The notes: a model not told the origin generated them from the letters alone. Shown: positions 18,906-27,450, counted from the first letter of the stretch. The stretch: 64,000 nt of DNA from Thermococcus argininiproducens (GCF_023746595.1 NZ_CP080572.1:1720530-1784529); one strand, 5' to 3'. Made by a program: numbers and translations.

Positions 18906-18960
18906 CGTTGCAGTTTTTTGATTCTTTAATTTTACTCTAAGTAAAATAAAAAAAGAAAAG

Positions 18961-19992
18961 TCAGGTGTTTTTCTTATGTCTGTATTCGTATGCTATGCCG
19001 CCGTCGATTATGACATAAATGTCCTCTCCACCTTCTGTGTAATGGAGAATTGGTTTATCTAAAAGATCAAAAGTTTTCTTCAGATCATCTTTTGTAGCTA
19101 AGATAACTCTCCTCTCTACTTCAACAGGAGCTCCTTCTGTAATGTAGGGAGCTAGATCCTTAAATTCATTCTTTGGCCTTTGGCTTTTAATAGTATACAC
19201 GCCTCCTATCAAGGGGGTCAAGAACAAAAGGGCCAACAATGGCATGACCTTCTTCGCAGTATCAGCATACATTGTTACACCATATTTACTAATTCTTGTT
19301 CTTTGGGTCTGTCTCTCTATTATTGATTTTTGAACACTCTCTTTTTCATTTGTAAAATAGTACAACCCAATCCCAGTATCCTTAACTAATGTAGATATAT
19401 GTTCAAAGTTTTCATTTATCTCCTTTCCAAAGGCTTTACCTTGAACATGAACACTTGTTGTGAATACTATCTTCCTATTCAATCTTTTTAACCCAAGCTG
19501 GTCCATTATTTCGGCCGTTCTCCTATCAAGTTTAGTTAAGTTCAAATTGTACTCGACAATGAATTTACCATCTTCTAGTTCTCCGGAGTCTTCGAACAGC
19601 GTGTCCTCCCAAAGAACAATTTCTTCACTACCTCGCTTCACACTGTATTTCACTATTCCCCAAGTCCGATACGTACCCTTTATTTCCGTCATTGGAGTAA
19701 ATCGATAACTGTAAGTTAAAACAAATCTTTCAACCAGCGGAATTGGATATTCTGCTCTTCTGAGGCTTTCTCCATATAAGGTGTTATTTTTCAAAATAGC
19801 CACATGAATCAACTCGCCCTCTTGAGTGTATTTTCCAAGCACACTCTGAGTAGTTACTGTCGAACTAACCCCCAAAAGTTTCACTGAGTAAAATGCAAAA
19901 AATAGGAAGAGCACTAGTGATATGGCTAGAACCTCTCTCCTAGTTACCAATTTTTTTAAGTTTTCTACATTAATCACACTTTTAATATCCAT
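18961..19992 (-). CDS. DUF5305 family membrane protein
   Basis: This 343-residue protein has an N-terminal membrane anchor (about residues 20-40) and an extracellular beta-rich domain to about residue 240 that includes ERFVLTYSYRFTPMTEIKGTY. A second membrane segment (about 248-268) is followed by an acidic cytoplasmic tail with YVIIDGGIAYEYRH. The arrangement matches DUF5305 proteins, which in archaea accompany SipW-type signal peptidases. It is the last gene of the surface-protein operon, 19 nt after the preceding stop. It may help assemble or anchor the exported proteins; no biochemical role is established. Confidence 0.78.
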   Translation of the reverse strand: MDIKSVINVENLKKLVTRREVLAISLVLFLFFAFYSVKLLGVSSTVTTQSVLGKYTQEGELIHVAILKNNTLYGESLRRAEYPIPLVERFVLTYSYRFTPMTEIKGTYRTWGIVKYSVKRGSEEIVLWEDTLFEDSGELEDGKFIVEYNLNLTKLDRRTAEIMDQLGLKRLNRKIVFTTSVHVQGKAFGKEINENFEHISTLVKDTGIGLYYFTNEKESVQKSIIERQTQRTRISKYGVTMYADTAKKVMPLLALLFLTPLIGGVYTIKSQRPKNEFKDLAPYITEGAPVEVERRVILATKDDLKKTFDLLDKPILHYTEGGEDIYVIIDGGIAYEYRHKKNT

Positions 19993-20011
19993 CTAAATTT
20001 CCTCCACTACT

Positions 20012-20971
20012 TCAACAACATTTTTTGTTAGATCCTCCACAATCATGTTCACAGTTTCCGTCGTCTTCACAATTCACATCAGCTACAACAGTAATATTGT
20101 TGCTTGTAATATCGTATCCTACAATTTTCGCACCCTCGTTTAAGGGGTAAGTTCCACAAGTTGTAAATTCCCATTTTCCACCATGTCCAGTTTCTACCCA
20201 TCTTGTAGAGATGGTTATATTCATATGGGCACTCTCTCCTGGACCCAGCTCGACATTCCATTCCAAGTGATCTGACTTTCCATGTCTAGTAAACGCATAA
20301 GTACCTTTACTTGCACTTGTTCTGTTTAGATCTACATTGAACTCCCCTGGGATAACATCCTTTATAGTCAAGTTCCTTGGAATTCCAGAATTGTTTACAA
20401 TTATCTGGAATACCCATTCCTGATACGTTTTTAGTGGGATTCCCGTAGTGTTTCCACTTAAAAGAACCTTTCTAATCGTTGGACCGCTTAGAATTATCAC
20501 TCTTATTGAGCAGGCTTCTATAACAGCATCCCCACCGTTCCATCTGGCATAGATGGTAACCGGTACTATGTAAGTACCCGGATCAGCGGTACCTACTGTT
20601 ATGTTTCCCAAGAACGTGTAGTATTGTTGAGAATCTATTGGTTTCTCCACACCATTTTCACTCTCGATCCACATTTCTGCTCCCGTGGGAAGGTCCGAAT
20701 AATCCGGATCAAGCCAGATCCATACTCTTTCAAGTTCATTTAGATAGTTGCCAATTGTTAGTGCGTCAAATTCAACTTGACTATTTTGATCAACAACCAC
20801 AGTCGCTGCATATCCATCGTAACACATGAAGCTTATATATTCCTCATCGTGAGGAACTACTGCAACTTTTACCTCTCTCTCTGTATTAAAGTAGACAAAA
20901 GTGCCACTCGAACCAATGACTATCAATGAAGATAGTAGCAACATAAGTATGACTGGGATTATTTTTTTCAT
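20012..20971 (-). CDS. Secreted protein with SipW/TasA-type signal, DUF1102-like
   Basis: This 319-residue protein starts with a signal peptide (residues 4-22) directly followed by SSGTFVYFNTEREVKV. Its TFxYF pattern resembles TasA/camelysin-type SipW substrates. The rest is a beta-rich ectodomain with several NxT/NxS sites. A second half (about 170-290) looks like a CARDB-type beta sandwich (VNNSGIPRNLTIKDVIPGEFNV). The tail is cysteine-rich (NCEDDGNCEHDCGGSNKKCC), which is unusual and could bind metal or form disulfides at the surface. Its start overlaps the signal peptidase stop by 4 nt. Confidence 0.75.
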   Translation of the reverse strand: MKKIIPVILMLLLSSLIVIGSSGTFVYFNTEREVKVAVVPHDEEYISFMCYDGYAATVVVDQNSQVEFDALTIGNYLNELERVWIWLDPDYSDLPTGAEMWIESENGVEKPIDSQQYYTFLGNITVGTADPGTYIVPVTIYARWNGGDAVIEACSIRVIILSGPTIRKVLLSGNTTGIPLKTYQEWVFQIIVNNSGIPRNLTIKDVIPGEFNVDLNRTSASKGTYAFTRHGKSDHLEWNVELGPGESAHMNITISTRWVETGHGGKWEFTTCGTYPLNEGAKIVGYDITSNNITVVADVNCEDDGNCEHDCGGSNKKCC

Positions 20972-22038
20972 TTTCCAAACACCTCCATTTTGATTTGCCT
21001 TAATAAGCTCGATCTTCTATTTCTGATTTTGAGGATGTCCTCATTCCCAATTCCTGAGATAGCATAAAGCAACCCCAAGAAGATTGTCGTCTCTGCAAGA
21101 ATTGCAAAAAGCGGGGCAAAAGGTCTTATATCATAAAGCCAGTCAATTACAGACCGAGGTAACACTGGCATGTAAGCATTAACCTTGATCTTGTCCACAA
21201 ATAACGATGTTTCTCGCGGAGTGTTTATTAAAACTTTGATTGTCTTTTCCTCTTGAGGGCTTAATTCAAAGTGAGTTTCTGATATTTCTACTATCCTTGG
21301 GCTTTCTGGTTCAAGATAATAGACCATAGAATAAAAGTTCCCATTTTTGATCGTGATTTCCTCCTCAAATGTAGATCCTGGTAAGTACCACCCTTCTCTC
21401 TGTCCACCAGCAGAAGTTACTGCATACTCTATTGGAAGAACTTGCCAGGAAACAAACATTGAAATTGAGAGCATGACAAGTAGTAAAACCGAAGCAAGAA
21501 TGTATAATGTCTTGAATTTAATTTTAATAAACTTAGCCCTCTTTTTTCTGTGTTTCGTGCTCTCACCCGTAAATGCAAGAGCCCCTACAATTACCAACAA
21601 TGCAGCAAGCATAATTTTGGTTCTTCCTGAAACTCCACGTTGAAGATAAGTGCCTACTTGAGGAAGCTTAAGAGGAGAACCTCCAATCATAATAACCTTC
21701 CCAGCAATGTCTTTAGGTAAAATTGGATTCGTTTTCTTCCCTTGCTGGTCCGTGGCAACGTTATTGTCACCTTTTGTTATATACCCACCTTCAACGATTC
21801 CTACAACTCTATGGACAGTCCAACTACCTCTCAGATTAAAGATTATTATATCGCCAATATCTGCACTCCTTGAAAGAGGATTTATGAAAAACAAATCCCC
21901 CCTATTCAAAGTAGGAGTCATGCTATCTGAATAAACATAAGAAATAAAAACGGGCCTATCTAGAAGAGCTCCTAAAATAGACCCCAAGACAATCACGGAA
22001 ATCGTGAGAATTAGAAGATACTCAATGAGTTTCTTCAT
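20968..22038 (-). CDS. sipW: SipW-type signal peptidase I with C-terminal beta domain
   Basis: This 356-residue membrane protease has an N-terminal membrane helix (about 5-25). The S26 catalytic region has S39 in YSDSMTPTL, H76 in TVHRVVG and D91 in KGDNN, the archaeal/ER Ser-His-Asp arrangement instead of Ser-Lys. Two further helices (about 138-155 and 178-200), a roughly 100-residue beta-rich outer domain (EEEITIKNGNFYSMVYYLEP...) and a last helix (about 312-335) follow. Typical SipW proteins stop before the extra domain. It lies among genes whose products carry SipW-like signal motifs, which are its likely substrates. It overlaps both neighbours by 4 nt. Confidence 0.88.
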   Translation of the reverse strand: MKKLIEYLLILTISVIVLGSILGALLDRPVFISYVYSDSMTPTLNRGDLFFINPLSRSADIGDIIIFNLRGSWTVHRVVGIVEGGYITKGDNNVATDQQGKKTNPILPKDIAGKVIMIGGSPLKLPQVGTYLQRGVSGRTKIMLAALLVIVGALAFTGESTKHRKKRAKFIKIKFKTLYILASVLLLVMLSISMFVSWQVLPIEYAVTSAGGQREGWYLPGSTFEEEITIKNGNFYSMVYYLEPESPRIVEISETHFELSPQEEKTIKVLINTPRETSLFVDKIKVNAYMPVLPRSVIDWLYDIRPFAPLFAILAETTIFLGLLYAISGIGNEDILKIRNRRSSLLRQIKMEVFGK

Positions 22039-22541
22039 TCACAAGGACCTCCAAAAGCCTGTATTGTAATGTTTTGGTCGTAATTACCTAAAGTTAGACC
22101 TATGGTATTAAAGCGCATTCCTACCTGCACAGTTTGATTCGCCAAAACAGTAAATTCTATGCTCTGACTCCAAGTATTATTGTAAGGACTTACAAAGAGC
22201 CCAATTGTTAAAGTTGGTGAGCTTATAGTAATACATATTTCACTAAATCCTGTCTCACTTTCATTGTTGTATATCTCAAAGACACTATCGAAGACGTAAA
22301 TTGAATTCAGCGAGAGACCTTCCCCAAAACCAGGATAAAGAGGACTCTTATTGCTGATATCTATTTTTAAATATCCTTCACTTAGATAAGCATATGGTGG
22401 GAGGGGAGTCTCGATTGAAGGTGAACCATTGTTATCAACAGCAAGAACAACAGGAATTGGCTTCACAACAAAAACCCCCCACGCAAAAAACATTATGATT
22501 AGTATAACTGGTAGAACAGCAAACTTGAGTATCTTTCTCAC
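22035..22541 (-). CDS. DUF1102-like exported protein lacking the TFxYF motif
   Basis: This 168-residue protein has an N-terminal membrane segment (about residues 7-30) and an ectodomain. PPYAYLSEGYLKIDISNKSP matches the PYAYINDxGxLxIDxS signature of the two paralogues upstream, and LNSIYVFDSVFEIYNNESE and VQVGMRFNTIGLTLGNYDQNITIQAF match their later strands. It lacks the TFxYF cleavage motif, so it may stay membrane-bound, for example as a base or anchor subunit. It overlaps the signal peptidase start by 4 nt; the upstream spacer is 64 nt. Confidence 0.72.
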   Translation of the reverse strand: MRKILKFAVLPVILIIMFFAWGVFVVKPIPVVLAVDNNGSPSIETPLPPYAYLSEGYLKIDISNKSPLYPGFGEGLSLNSIYVFDSVFEIYNNESETGFSEICITISSPTLTIGLFVSPYNNTWSQSIEFTVLANQTVQVGMRFNTIGLTLGNYDQNITIQAFGGPCE

Positions 22542-22605
22542 TTTTCTCTCCCCCTAATAAATTTAAATGTAAGGAGCAAATGCCCCCAAAAGATAGAAAG
22601 ATTAA

Positions 22606-23160
22606 TCACTCCTCTTCACATTCACCGAGTACTGCATCAAAACTTAAAGTCCCGCTTAATGCATCGCCATCGTCCAAGCCTTCGCTGTCAATGATCATTC
22701 CGATCTCTACAGTTTCTCCTGGAAGAATAGTAACTTCAAGCTCATCTACACCAACAGTCTCGTTTGTGTATTCTCCTTCAAAGAAGCTAATTGCCCCACT
22801 TCCACTGTACTCAATGTGCATACAAATAGTAACGTTTTCCCAAAGGTGGTTGCTCACGCCAAAAACGTGCTCAAAGACGTAAATTGAGTCTGGACTAACA
22901 CCTTTACCTATTGTCAAGTTTTGTAAGAACAGCTCCCAATAGTTCGCATTTTGCATACTCAAATCTATTACAAGCATCCCATTATCATTTATGTATGCAT
23001 AAGGCTGAAGGGGTACTAAGTCAACAAGTTCATCATCGTCTGGAACCATTTCTATGTGAACTTCTCTATCTGCTTCAAAGTATGCAAAAGTGGCACTGCT
23101 TGCTGTTACTGCAATGACAATTCCTGCAATCAACATGAAAATTCCTAGTATCTTCTTCAT
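22606..23160 (-). CDS. DUF1102-type secreted protein, TasA/camelysin-like signal
   Basis: This 184-residue protein has a signal helix (about residues 4-22) followed by SSATFAYFEADREVHIEMV and then a predicted beta-sandwich containing LQPYAYINDNGMLVIDLS, SPDSIYVFEHVFGVSNHLWENVTICM and LPGETVEIGMIIDSEGL. It is a close paralogue of the next gene upstream, and the acidic tail is GECEEE. The start is the ATG at 23160, which overlaps the upstream stop by 4 nt and follows GGGGTGATAAT. It is likely a cell-surface structural subunit processed by the SipW-type peptidase. Confidence 0.78.
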   Translation of the reverse strand: MKKILGIFMLIAGIVIAVTASSATFAYFEADREVHIEMVPDDDELVDLVPLQPYAYINDNGMLVIDLSMQNANYWELFLQNLTIGKGVSPDSIYVFEHVFGVSNHLWENVTICMHIEYSGSGAISFFEGEYTNETVGVDELEVTILPGETVEIGMIIDSEGLDDGDALSGTLSFDAVLGECEEE

Positions 23161-23771
23161 ATTATCACCCCACACTGAATTGGCTCTTCTCCTAATGGCC
23201 ATGCTTTAATTGTTATGTTTCCATAGAAGTCACCAAGTTGTCCGCCTGCTATTTCCATTCCAATACCGAGTTCTTCTCCAGGGAACAGAATGAAACACAC
23301 GTCTCCAGCTGCAGTATCTGAGTTGTAAGGTTGTCCAAAGCCGTTAGTTATCCACATGTTGTATGTGGGGTCATAGAACGAGAATGTACCTGGGTCAGAT
23401 GAAATAACCTGGACCACTATAGGCATTTGTTCCCAAAGGTGGTTGCTTACATAGAAAACATGGTCAAAGTTGTATCTTGATTGCGGGCTTATCCCAAGAC
23501 CTCCTGTCCAGTTGGGGATGTAATATGGCGAGTCCATATACCCCGGCCAGTTTGGATTGTCGACTGAGAAGTCTATAACGAGTTTTCCTCTGTCATTTAT
23601 GTAAGCATATGGTTGGCCCGGATGCAGATCAATAAGCTCAACGTCATCTGCAACTACGCTAACGTGGACACTTCTTTGAGCTCTGTAGTCTCTGAAGGTT
23701 GCAGTAGTGCCAAGGGCCATTGCAAAGGCCACTAAAAGGCCCAACATTCCAAGTGCTAAAACTTTTTTCAA
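23157..23771 (-). CDS. DUF1102-type secreted protein (first of the paralogues)
   Basis: This 204-residue protein begins at TTG 23771, chosen because GGAGGCG is 7 nt upstream and the product starts with a clean signal peptide (MKKVLALGMLGLLVAFAMALG). It continues TTATFRDYRAQRSVHVSVV, PGQPYAYINDRGKLVIDFS, FDHVFYVSNHLWEQMPIVVQV and LFPGEELGIGMEIAGGQL, parallel to the next paralogue. An insertion rich in proline, tyrosine and tryptophan (PNWPGYMDSPYYIPNW) is specific to this copy. A longer frame to 23822 would add 17 residues before the signal. Confidence 0.76.
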   Translation of the reverse strand: MKKVLALGMLGLLVAFAMALGTTATFRDYRAQRSVHVSVVADDVELIDLHPGQPYAYINDRGKLVIDFSVDNPNWPGYMDSPYYIPNWTGGLGISPQSRYNFDHVFYVSNHLWEQMPIVVQVISSDPGTFSFYDPTYNMWITNGFGQPYNSDTAAGDVCFILFPGEELGIGMEIAGGQLGDFYGNITIKAWPLGEEPIQCGVII

Positions 23772-23895
23772 ATCTTTCGCCTCCAATTTTTCGAAGGGTG
23801 CCTCACCCCAACGGTGAAGCACTCACCTTCTTCTTGCTCTCTCTTGTATATAGTTAATTCCGACTTACCTCGAATTATTTGTAGGTAATCTCTCA

Positions 23896-24372
23896 TTACT
23901 CTTCACGACTTCCCGAGCTAAGAACCCTATAAGTCTTAAAGTGCTGAATTATTGAAAGACCTAGGTAGATCCCGGATACTATGACAAGAGGAAGATTATT
24001 GAGCCATAAACCAGTAATGGCAAATATTATAGAAACCCCTGCATAAAAAGCACTCCAACTTATATCGTGTTTTCCTACCATCTCCATGTATACATCAACA
24101 TTTTCAGGAATCTCTAATAATGTGACAGTGTGATGGTCAAATTTTATTATTCCTGCTCGTTCCATTTTGGGGATATGTGTTTGGATCAAGCTAACGTAAA
24201 CACTTTTCCTATGTCTTCTATCAGTTTGCCCTTCTTCTTCGGCTATGAAGTCCACTATATCTCTTAAATCAGCCTTTCCATCGCGTTCTTGGAGATATTT
24301 AATCAGGAGCATCCTTCTATCATTACCCAATATCATTGAGGAAGGGCTCATTGTATTTGCCTCACTCCTCAT
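23896..24372 (-). CDS. Winged-helix protein with two C-terminal membrane helices
   Basis: This 158-residue protein has a winged-helix DNA-binding region (about residues 15-90, LGNDRRMLLIKYLQERDGKADLRDIVDFIAEEEG) similar to archaeal DUF7344-type regulators. Two hydrophobic segments follow at about 105-122 and 125-145. A membrane-tethered regulator placed upstream of exported-protein genes could sense envelope state. The start ATG 24372 has GGAGGGG 5 nt upstream; an ATG at 24399 that overlaps the previous stop is the alternative. Confidence 0.75.
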   Translation of the reverse strand: MRSEANTMSPSSMILGNDRRMLLIKYLQERDGKADLRDIVDFIAEEEGQTDRRHRKSVYVSLIQTHIPKMERAGIIKFDHHTVTLLEIPENVDVYMEMVGKHDISWSAFYAGVSIIFAITGLWLNNLPLVIVSGIYLGLSIIQHFKTYRVLSSGSREE

Positions 24373-24395
24373 TTGAACCCCTCCACGTACTTCTC

Positions 24396-24620
24396 TCATT
24401 GCACCACCAACCGATAGTGCCTTCTATGGTTCCCATTTCTATAGAAAAACTCTACAATTCCTGCTCTTGACAACTTTTCAAGTGTTTTTTCAACTTTTTG
24501 ACGGGTACACTCAATACCACTTTCGTTTAAAAAACGAGTAATGAAAGCAACTGTTAACTCCCCTTTTTCCCTAAGAATCTTCAAAATTTCTTTTTCAACA
24601 GAAATTTCTGACTTTTCCAT
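24396..24620 (-). CDS. Small winged-helix protein
   Basis: This 74-residue protein is almost entirely one winged helix (EKEILKILREKGELTVAFITRFLNESGIECTRQKVEKTLEKLSRAGIVEFFYRNGNHRRHYRL). The ATG follows AAGGAGATGATTAT. It is the first gene of the surface-protein operon and is likely an autoregulator of it. There are no cysteines placed for metal sensing apart from one at residue 38. Confidence 0.75.
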   Translation of the reverse strand: MEKSEISVEKEILKILREKGELTVAFITRFLNESGIECTRQKVEKTLEKLSRAGIVEFFYRNGNHRRHYRLVVQ

Positions 24621-25041
24621 ATAATCATCTCCTTGATACCAATAGATTAGATAACCATTGATTTTAAGAATAGTTATTACCCTTCAAATTACAACTATCC
24701 TTTGGAAGTTATTGACATCCATATTATTTAAACCTTTAGGAAAAGTTCGATTTTCCCTTTTTAAGATATATTTTAGTTCAGAACAACCATCACCGAGATA
24801 TTATTCTTTGAGTATGTTAAAAAAGCATTTGAAAGGTTTTAACACCTGAGCTTCTTTCTCAGATATTGAACAGTTTTTTAGAATTTTTACAATCAACTAT
24901 AAATGTTCCATTAAAATGTCGTTTAACATGGAGAGTAACCCCACAATTTTTTGAAACATCAAGTTACTAAAGGACAACGGAATATGAAGATTGGAAAATA
25001 TTCAAAGTTTGAATTTCATATATAATAAAAGAGCAAAAACA
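24621..25041. other. Intergenic region, about 420 bp, no gene seen
   Basis: This AT-rich spacer separates the start of the surface-protein operon from the 3' end of ecfT. A possible TATA box for the operon is the minus-strand CTTAAAAT at 24661-24668. I see no tRNA, long hairpin, repeat or convincing small ORF in the rest. Confidence 0.5.
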
Positions 25042-25800
25042 CTAAAACAACTTAATATACCCAACCTTAAGATAATACCTCGCATAAACAGCCATAAAAA
25101 ACAGCGAAATAAGTACTCCAAGAGATATGTAGTCTTTGGTTTCCATTTTAATACTATGAAGAAAGGTTCTTCTTTTGCTGGCACCAAAAGCCCTACTTTC
25201 CAAAGCAATGCTGAGCTCGTGAGCAGTCTTTATTGAAGCCACTATTAAGGGAATCAGGACAGGAACAGTATTCTTAGCTCTTTGAAGAAAGTTTCCTTTT
25301 TCTAATTCCAAAGCTCTTGACTTTTGAGCATCCATTATTGTCTGGGTAAGCATGTAAAGGGTCGGAATGTAACGAAGGGCTATTGTGAGTGTAAGTCCAA
25401 TTTCATATGGCATTCCCATCTTGATAAACCCAAGTACAAGATCCTTCTGCGAAGTTGTCATTATAAGGCCCAAAGTAAGAAGGGCCACTGAGAGCAATCT
25501 AATCCCATAACCAACTCCTATTAAAAGACCAAAATACCAAGGCTTTAGGATAAATGGCCATATCACCATAGCAATTAGTACTATGGGCATAAGAGGTTTC
25601 AATGCTTTAAAGATCTCCCTGTACTGTATCTTACCCAAGAAGTTAAGGATTAAAATGAGCCCTAAAAATATTGCCAAAAGAAGGTATGGAGAGTTGAATA
25701 ATATAAGGGCCACTACGCCAAGAAACGATCCAATTATTTTAACTCTAGGATCCATACTATGGAGGAATGAGTCTCGTTCTAAATAAAGGGTATACATCAT
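25042..25800 (-). CDS. ecfT: ECF transporter transmembrane subunit (EcfT/BioN)
   Basis: This 252-residue membrane protein has five to six helices and the EcfT coupling motif written here as DAQKSRALELEKG and SIALESRAFGA. These are the two Ala-Arg-Gly-like helices that dock onto the ATPases. It begins with an ATG that overlaps the stop of the ATPase gene by 4 nt. With EcfA and the divergent BioY gene it forms an energy-coupling-factor importer, most likely for biotin. Confidence 0.92.
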   Translation of the reverse strand: MMYTLYLERDSFLHSMDPRVKIIGSFLGVVALILFNSPYLLLAIFLGLILILNFLGKIQYREIFKALKPLMPIVLIAMVIWPFILKPWYFGLLIGVGYGIRLLSVALLTLGLIMTTSQKDLVLGFIKMGMPYEIGLTLTIALRYIPTLYMLTQTIMDAQKSRALELEKGNFLQRAKNTVPVLIPLIVASIKTAHELSIALESRAFGASKRRTFLHSIKMETKDYISLGVLISLFFMAVYARYYLKVGYIKLF

Positions 25801-26585
25801 GTTCTCATCTCCAAGGCCTTCACAAAATCCTCAATATTCCTTACAAATCCAATACCCGCTCTTTGGCTGATATCTAGTAATCTGGGCCTATCTAAATCAT
25901 ATTTTCTCAGCTCAAGCTCAAAAAATCCTCTAACATCCCCATCAAAGATTTTTTCCCCATTATATAAAAGAACCACTCTATCAGCGAGCTCAAGAACAAG
26001 CTCCATTTCATGTGTTATCAAGAGAACTCCGTGTCCCTCAGAGTAGAGATTTCTAATTATTCTCTTTATACTTTTAGCATTTTCTTCATCAAGACCTGTA
26101 GTAGGCTCATCGAGAATAAGATATTTTGGTCGCATAGCTAAGACACATGCAATAGCTAGTCTTTGCTTTTCTCCTCCACTGAGTGCATAGGGGGATCTGT
26201 CTTCATATCCTTCAAGGTTCACTTCTTTCAGGGCCCATTTAGTCCTTTTCTCAATTTCTTCATCTGATAGTCCAAGATTTTTTGGCCCAAATGCTACCTC
26301 TTTGAGCACACTCTCCTCAAAAAACATGTGCTCAGGATTTTGAAAGACATAACCTACTGTTTTAGCAAGTTCTGCCACACTATGTTTTCTTGTATCCATT
26401 CCATCAACTATGACTTTCCCTCTCGTTGGCTTTAAAAGACCGTTTAGATGCTTCGCCAAAGTGGTCTTCCCTGAGCCGTTAGGCCCTACTAATGCAACTA
26501 TCTCATTTCCAATAGTTAGATCTACTCCTTTAACTGCCACTCTCTTCCCATTGTAGATATGCCAGAGATTCCTTACTTCTATCAT
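25797..26585 (-). CDS. ecfA: ECF transporter ATP-binding subunit (EcfA/BioM)
   Basis: This 262-residue ABC ATPase has Walker A GPNGSGKTT (residues 35-43), a Q-loop in GYVFQNPEHMFFE, the signature LSGGEKQRL, Walker B LILDEPTTGLD and the switch histidine in LITHEM. FQNPEHMFFE is characteristic of the cobalt/biotin ECF group. Only one ATPase gene is present, so it probably works as a homodimer. It is 24 nt downstream of birA on the same strand, so the biotin ligase and transporter ATPase may share a transcript. Confidence 0.94.
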   Translation of the reverse strand: MIEVRNLWHIYNGKRVAVKGVDLTIGNEIVALVGPNGSGKTTLAKHLNGLLKPTRGKVIVDGMDTRKHSVAELAKTVGYVFQNPEHMFFEESVLKEVAFGPKNLGLSDEEIEKRTKWALKEVNLEGYEDRSPYALSGGEKQRLAIACVLAMRPKYLILDEPTTGLDEENAKSIKRIIRNLYSEGHGVLLITHEMELVLELADRVVLLYNGEKIFDGDVRGFFELELRKYDLDRPRLLDISQRAGIGFVRNIEDFVKALEMRT

Positions 26586-26608
26586 CGTTCAAACTTTAGC
26601 TCAATACT

Positions 26609-27349
26609 TTAAAAGATTGCCTTTAACAAATGGTGATTAATCCTCAGGAATAATACTCTCGCGAACTCTAAAAGATTAATCTCTTTACCAAGCTCTCTTT
26701 TTAGAGAGGTTGCGTCCTCAGGAACAAGGTTGTTTACATTCACCCCCACTCCGATTATGGCATATTTAACTAAATCAATCTCTCCCTCAGCTTCAATTAA
26801 TATTCCCGCAAGTTTTTTATTCCCCACAAAAATGTCTCCATTAGGGGCCATCTTGGCAGAAATACCATATTCATCCAATACCTCTACAATAGCACTTGAA
26901 ATAGGGAATACAAGCTTATCTACATCTTTCAGTGGTATTTTAGGCCTCACAACAAGAGAAAAGTATAATCCCCCCTCCTGAGAAACCCAATTCCTACCTA
27001 GTCTTCCTCTCCCTCCTTTCTGTTTTTCTGCTATTATAAAGACGTTTTCTTTTCCTTCTTTTGCAAGTTCTTTTGCAATATCCATTGTGGACCAAACTTC
27101 TTTAAAATAATACACTTCAAAATCCAGTTCCCATGGATAAGGCTTGTGAGCTTCCCTGATCAGGGCATATCCTTTAGGAGTAGAAAGAATTTCATAGCCT
27201 AACATATTCAGTTCTTTTATATGTTTCCAAACAGCTACACGAGAGATTCCCATCCTCTGAGCAATTTCATCACCGGACACTACATCTTTCCTCCGGAGCT
27301 GCTTCAATAGTTCCCTCTTTACTGGACTATCTCTTATCCCTCCTCTCAT
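26609..27349 (-). CDS. birA: Biotin-[acetyl-CoA carboxylase] ligase with DNA-binding domain
   Basis: This 246-residue enzyme activates biotin with ATP and attaches it to a carrier lysine. Residues about 6-60 are a winged helix (VSGDEIAQRMGISRVAVWKHIKELNMLGYEI), so it is the bifunctional repressor type. The catalytic domain has GGRGRLGRNW for the biotinyl-AMP loop, PNGDIFVGNKKLAGILIE and GVGVNVN. The start at ATG 27349 is preferred over a longer frame that runs into the divergent bioY promoter. The regulatory region shared with bioY contains paired GTTAAC sites. Confidence 0.92.
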   Translation of the reverse strand: MRGGIRDSPVKRELLKQLRRKDVVSGDEIAQRMGISRVAVWKHIKELNMLGYEILSTPKGYALIREAHKPYPWELDFEVYYFKEVWSTMDIAKELAKEGKENVFIIAEKQKGGRGRLGRNWVSQEGGLYFSLVVRPKIPLKDVDKLVFPISSAIVEVLDEYGISAKMAPNGDIFVGNKKLAGILIEAEGEIDLVKYAIIGVGVNVNNLVPEDATSLKRELGKEINLLEFARVLFLRINHHLLKAIF

Positions 27350-27370
27350 GATGTGTCTTTGGAAATGAGA

Positions 27371-27425
27371 GGTTAAAGGTTTATTGCTAAGGGATTCGTT
27401 AACCGCAAAAATTTTAAAGTTAACC
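27371..27425. promoter_or_regulatory. Candidate BirA operator between birA and bioY
   Basis: GTTAACC occurs at 27398-27404 and 27419-27425, exactly 21 bp apart (two helical turns), and a related GGTTAAA is at 27371-27377. The second copy abuts the bioY TATA-like ATTTTAAA at 27411-27418, so a bound protein would block TBP. BirA in this locus has the DNA-binding domain needed. The sequence is seen; the operator role is inferred. Confidence 0.45.
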
Positions 27426-27450
27426 AAAGGGAGAAAAGTGAGGTGGTAAA

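Noticed and set aside
24658-24849. 63-residue frame in the 420-bp spacer
   Set aside because: It has no ribosome site, low-complexity hydrophobic/basic content and no sign of conservation.
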